NCBI GenBank assembly: GCA_014529385.2
Contig: CM043952.1
Span: 62,491,119 to 62,555,118, forward strand
Reading direction: 5' to 3'
Origin: Adiantum capillus-veneris
Taxonomy: Eukaryota > Streptophyta > Polypodiopsida > Polypodiales > Pteridaceae
DNA length: 64,000 nt
Shown here: piece by piece, positions 59,458 to 64,000 of the stretch
Layout: every line of letters begins with the position of its first letter
Numbering within the stretch: the stretch's first letter is position 1
The notes under the pieces: generated by a model
Told to the model about the DNA's origin: nothing
Database searches by the model: none
What the model saw: the letters and a program-made list of their open reading frames with translations, nothing else
Translations under genes and position numbers: made by a program

Positions 59458-60384
59458 TCAATGGAACCCATGAGGCTTCAATAGATTTAAGTACGACTCA
59501 TATCTTATGTTGCCCAAGGTGGCTGTAGGACCGAAGATCCTGTTGTCATAAGTGAAGAAGCTCGTGTAGAAGGCTTGCATATGATAGCTCAACAGGAACA
59601 TTAACCTTTGGTAAAACAAGTGTAGAACCTTTGGGGATGTCTGCGTTGACGAGTCATATGTCATCATGGTCAATGTCACTCGTCTCGATAGTAATGTGGA
59701 ATCCATTGCTTTTGATGGGGAAAACACTCAAGGCAGGCCATGAGGGTCTTGCATTTTTTTTTGGATCATCACGCACATTAAGTCCCAGAGAGTCGGTGAA
59801 AGTCTTAATGATGTCCTTTAGGGTTTTCACCATATAAGAAACACCTATTCTTTCTCCCTCCTTAGTTGGTGGCATTGATGTGGGTAGTTGAGCCAGGTAG
59901 GATGTTTCTTTAGTAGCCTAGCATGGTTTCCCCAAGTGTGCATGCCAGGTACATGCAAAAATAAAATTTCATCCCTTATGTTCTTTGGAGCTTCCACCAA
60001 GTATTGCAAAAATCTTGGGTACTTGAGGAGCCACCCTTTTCTCCATTTTGGTAGGGAATCCACTATCTTCTTGGTAGCCTCTAGGTCATTGAGACCCCCT
60101 TTGTATATTGGATCTGTGGCTTCTGCTACCACTCTTTTCTCTATTGCCAAAAATTCATATTTCAGAAGAGGGTAGGAGAGGGATGGATGCATCCAGTCTT
60201 CCCTAAGCACATATGTGGCTAGGCCTTGGACTCCAACGGAGTGAATCATTATCTTTTTCCATTCCGAGGTTGCTTTTTGTCCTCCAATGTGGATTGTTCA
60301 ATTAAAGTCTTGAGGCGTGCCTCCTCTTTTGATGTCAATGATTGTTCTTCTTCTACTTGTGAGTGTAGCTGTTCTTCTAGGTGC
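59458..60384 (-). CDS. Unrecognised reading frames upstream of a polypurine tract
   Basis: Three minus-strand frames follow each other with small overlaps: 60249-59845 (134 codons, beginning MIHSVGVQGLATYV), 59875-59654 (73) and 59727-59458 (89). Upstream to 60384 a fourth frame is rich in Glu, Lys and Gln and may be a coiled coil. They look like one broken protein of more than 300 residues. I recognise no gag, pol or host domain. Their place just before a polypurine tract is where env-like or extra ORFs of plant retroelements lie. The upstream part is cut off by the LTR of chromovirus-3 at 60385. Confidence 0.4.
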
Positions 60385-61971
60385 TGTCATAATAACTAAT
60401 ATCTAATTTTCCTAAATGATTTTCTCATGTTAAACTAATCATTTAATATGGGAAGTGCCAGAGGAGAAAAAGCTAGAATATTGGTTAAGCTGGCAGATCG
60501 GCCATAGTAGGGATCCAAAGGAGGGAAAGTAGGAATCCAAAGGGGGGGCCATATGCAAAAGAGCAAGGTGAAACAATGGGCTTAAAAGACCCTAAGGTTC
60601 AGCCCATTAAGACTTCCAAAATGCTAAGCTTCCAAAATTCAAAGGTTGTGTCCAAAGGTCAATCACTAGGAAAATTGGATGCTTAGTGTGTGTGTGCCAA
60701 AAAGTCTTCATACTCCCTACATAGGAGGGGGCGAGCCTTGCAAGGAGGGGATGAGAGAGAAACACACACACACTCACACACACTCACAAGCTTCCTTTAC
60801 ACAAGGGGAAAGAGGGACACATGTCAGCTCCCTAGCCTAGATGCCCACAAGGTGTACTCAAATCCTATTGGATGGCCATGGAGGTGGACCAATGAAAATT
60901 AAGCTAGAGTAAATCTAGTTTAATTAATTTATAAACACTTAATAAAAGAACCAATAAGAATTAAGCTCTCTAGAAGACTATTGGACAGTCTCCCAAGGGG
61001 TCCAATGAGCATTCAACAGCCCAATGGCTCGCCTGATTCCTATTGGCTAGGAGACAAAGGGGTCCAATGAGAGTTTAGTTACATTAATTAATTACCTAAA
61101 GCTCTCACAAAAGGGGAAAGGGGGACACATGTCAGAAGGCTATCACTTATGCTCCTTACATCCTATTGGCTAGGCCTGGAAAGGTCCAATGGGGTGTTAG
61201 GATGAGCAAATAGCAAGAGGGGTTGACCAAAAGAGAGAGGGGGACTAAATTTCTAAAGGCATGATTGCATACACACTCACACTAGTCCATGTGTGGAGTA
61301 AGAAGACTCTCTCTCTCTCTCTCTCTCTCTCTCCTTCTTAATGGAAAGCTTATCACCTACTCCAAGCTTGTGAGAAGGGAGGCCTACATCAAGAACTCTT
61401 GGTTTTGTGATGCAGATCCAACCAAGAGCCAAGCTTCAATGCATGCTCATCTCCTCTACCATGCTAATTAGGCTAATTATGTGAGGAGATGCACATCTTT
61501 CTCGTAAGACTACTCCTTCTTCCTCTCAATCTACTCTCATACCCCGCTAGCTCTCACCATCTTCGAAGGTGTGTGAGGTCTTGGGTCTGAGACTGTGAGG
61601 GAATTGATGTTGTGTTTGATAAGTGTTTTGCTTAGTACTTGAAGTTTCCATATTCATTGCACTAGCTAGTATTGAAGGAACACAAAGAATTGTATTGTAA
61701 AATGTCTCTCTCAATGGGAGAAACCATAATACAAAGCCTTTTGGAGGGGGGACCGGCTCCATGTAAATCCGGTCCTCAATTGTTGTCAATAGCTTAATAT
61801 CTCTCTCTTTTGAAGTATTGTTCATGCTATCTATCTAGGTGTTATACTTTTTGTTGCTCTCTCCACCCAAGCACTCTTGTTATTCTCATTAGGAATCTAT
61901 TCTAATGAAATGCTCACTATGTTCATGCTATTTTTCACTACACACAAGTTACTAGGCCATTAAATGTTACA
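60385..61971 (+). repeat. 5' LTR of chromovirus-3
   Basis: 1587 bp, tgtcataataac...atgttaca; collinear with the solo LTR and sharing its terminal regions with the chromovirus-2 LTR. Contains (CT)n at 61307-61333. Short frames at 60690-60902 and 61547-61825 are repeat sequence. Confidence 0.93.
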
Positions 61972-61985
61972 TTGGTATTAGAGCA
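61972..61985 (+). promoter_or_regulatory. Primer-binding site of chromovirus-3
   Basis: ttggtattagagca, the same initiator tRNA-Met-type variant as in chromovirus-2. Confidence 0.88.
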
Positions 61986-62400
61986 CAAGGTTTCTCTTTT
62001 CTTGATCAAGAAGGGAGGTCCTCAAGCTAGCTATAAATGGTTGGTACTATTAATTGCATTTGAGTAAGTAGAATAGGGATTTTTCAGCGTTGCAGCGCGC
62101 CTGCCTTCGTGCAGATAATGGGGCATCACCATCGAGAGCTATGGTCTTAATAGTGGAGTACTATGGGACTTGCCTATGGATTTGCCTATGGCTTAACCAC
62201 TATTCAGCTATTAGAAGCTTGACAGGAGCCGGTGCTGTTTTGGTGTTGAATGACCCTCTCTTCTATTCTTTGAAATTAATGGTATTCGAGCCACGGGTAC
62301 AGTAACTTGAGTGCTTTTTATAAAGGGGTAAAGAGGAGTAGCAAGTAGGGCTTGAAGTGCCAAAGTACACCTAAAAACTTTACACCTAAAAGTTGTTAGA

Positions 62401-63960
62401 ATGGCTCACACTAGTAAAGAGAGTGAAATTAATGTTGATAACTTTGATTTCACTAATGAGCTGGCTACTAATGATGCCCCTATGCTTGTTAACTATCTTG
62501 TTTCTAAGCTTCAACAAGCCATGGACAATCCATCCCTTTAAAGTGAAGTGCAATGGCAGCTTCGTGCTCATGGGATTCTCCAAGCTCCCCACCATGACGA
62601 GAGAATACCTAGGAAGCCTCCTTGCGAGACTTCCAAAAGAGGCCTCTCTCCAATTCGGGAAGAAGAAGAGGATCCATACGAAGGGCTCAGAAATTTGCCT
62701 CTTTTTGATGACACATCTCCTTTTCAAAGGAGAACTCAAGAGCCCCCACCAAATGAATGAGAAAGAAGTGAGTCTCCTGCCACCTCGGCGGAGATGGCTC
62801 CACAAAGACGGCGGGTTAAATGCTCTCCATCACCTCCAAAACGGAGAAGATCATCGCACACTTCTCCACACCATAATTCAAAGAGGGATGAAAAAAAGCA
62901 AGAGAAGAAAAAGGCGAGAAAGAGGACACCCTCTTCTCCATCTTCTTCATCCTCTTCCTCTTATGAAAGTGATGGTGCAAACAAAGAAGATCAAGGCAAG
63001 AAAAAGGTGAGAAAGAGGTCACCCTCTTCTCCATCTTCCTCAAATTCTTCATCTTCTGAAGAAAGTGATGGTGCAACTTTTGAACCATAAAAAAGAAGAG
63101 GCCAGAGGAAATCCTATGCCGCATGGAAGAGGTCGTCCAAGCTCAAGAAATTCAAAGAGGGAGGGAAGAGCATCTCTTTCCTTACCTATGATGGCACCTT
63201 TGGTGCTACGAACAAAGTCTTGGCCTTTATCCAGCAATTCGATGCGGCGTTAGGAGATGAGGGCTTTACGGAGTCCTCTACGCTACGCCATGTAGCTATG
63301 CACTTTCAAAAGTCTGCCAGGCAATGGTGGTCTAGCCTACAGGCCAACGGTGAAGCTCCATGGACATGGAAAGCTTTAAGAGCTTCCATTATGAAGTAGT
63401 TTTTGGTCACCGATGCCAAAGACAAAGTACTCACCGAATGGCAAAGCTTGAAGCTCTCTCCCTACGAATCCATTCACAAATATGTAGACAAGTTTTGGAA
63501 CCTACAACTCAAAGCCACTGTCTTCAAAAAGTTGGATTTGGAGAGCAAAAGCAACAATTTTGTGCGGGCTTAACTGAAGAAATGGTGGAGTATGTCAACT
63601 CCCAAAGGCCATGCACCATATCGGCAGTATACACCATACGATGGTATCTTCTTCAATCATTTTCCAAACAAGGGCTAAAAGAAATTATAAGCCCATGGAA
63701 AACAAGGGTTTCAATGAGCCTAAGGAGAAGGACAATGTCCAAAAGTCTCATAAGGGCAATTCCAACAAAGCTAAGGAGAAGGGAGTTTACAAAGGCAAAA
63801 ACAAACTCTCTCCTGAAGAGCTTGAGTGTTATCGCAAGGATAATCGCTGTTTCAAGTGCGGCGAGCAAGGGCATGTGTAACATGCTTGTCCCTAAAAGAA
63901 CACCCGCCATGACCCTCCTAGAGATACCTTGGTCGAAATCCAGCCATGCTTGGGGAAAGG
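62401..63960 (+). pseudogene. Chromovirus-3 gag pseudogene
   Basis: The ATG at 62401 opens MAHTSKESEINVDNFDF, homologous to the chromovirus-2 gag start, and confirms that start. The Arg/Ser/Lys-rich stretch lies at about 62790-63080. The capsid region is KSISFLTYDGTFGATNKVLA, ARQWWSSLQANGEAPW, VDKFWNLQLK (63165-63540), and the zinc knuckle is CFKCGEQGHV near 63850, where a TAA falls inside the knuckle. Stops occur near 62539, 62758, 63088 and 63397, with a frameshift near 63545. Non-functional. Confidence 0.87.
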
Positions 63961-64000
63961 TAAGAGAACATGATGCTTGTATTCTCTTTGACCTTGGTTC

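Larger units (their letters stand above)
60385..64000 (+). mobile_element. Chromovirus-3: 5' LTR and gag, runs off the window
   Basis: LTR 60385-61971, primer site at 61972, and a gag related to that of chromovirus-2. Protease begins at the window edge (LFDLG near 63987). It is the full-element relative of the solo LTR at 49604-51238. Multiple stops in gag show decay. Confidence 0.92.

Overview
The window is nuclear DNA from a land plant with a large, transposon-rich genome. The evidence is plant-type Ty1/copia and Ty3/gypsy (chromovirus) retrotransposons primed by initiator tRNA-Met, plant-type tRNA-derived SINEs, very long GA/CT, CA/GT and TA microsatellites, and one intron-containing F-box/kelch gene close to Arabidopsis At1g67480. 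A fern or another large-genome non-flowering plant is possible, but no marker in the window fixes the lineage.

Layout. 1-10993: a plus-strand LTR retroelement with ~1.7 kb LTRs and no recognisable gag-pol (LARD-like). Its left LTR is split by a complete minus-strand Ty1/copia element (112-5585, 'copia-1'). 10994-12360: truncated copia LTR plus gag. 13033-18464: minus-strand chromovirus ('chromovirus-1') with 159-bp LTRs, TSD and chromodomain, but lacking RNase H and carrying an inverted duplication in integrase. 19021-28043: nearly intact plus-strand chromovirus ('chromovirus-2') with ~1.7 kb LTRs about 1% apart and TSD ctact. 28044-33892: gene-poor DNA with a SINE, a foldback element, GA arrays and short tandem duplications. 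33893-39086: a second, decayed copy of the copia-1 family ('copia-2') with a tRNA-derived insertion in one LTR. 39393-39912: a miniature TRIM-like LTR element. About 41.1-45.2 kb: the only conventional gene, an F-box/kelch-repeat protein (coding exons 43265-43920 and 44287-44914). 47.4-49.4 kb: a copia fragment with an in-frame loss of the reverse transcriptase core ('copia-3'). 49.4-54.3 kb: another copia ('copia-4') split by a solo chromovirus LTR (49604-51238). 54.3-58.3 kb: a decayed minus-strand Ty3/gypsy pol split by a ~1.44 kb TIR element. 59.0-60.4 kb: the 3' end of another minus-strand retroelement with unrecognised reading frames. 60385-64000: the 5' LTR and decayed gag of a third chromovirus that runs off the window.

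The window is best read as layers of nested insertion. The clearest junctions restore an older sequence: copia-1 in the LARD LTR, the solo LTR in copia-4, the TIR element in gypsy RT, and the two chromoviruses with 5-bp TSDs. No new multi-gene system was found. The most unusual items are the TRIM-like element, the integrase foldback duplication, the RT-deleted copia frame, the TIR insertion and the unassigned reading frames beside the polypurine tract near 59.4 kb. Boundaries and motifs were read by eye; no database search was run.
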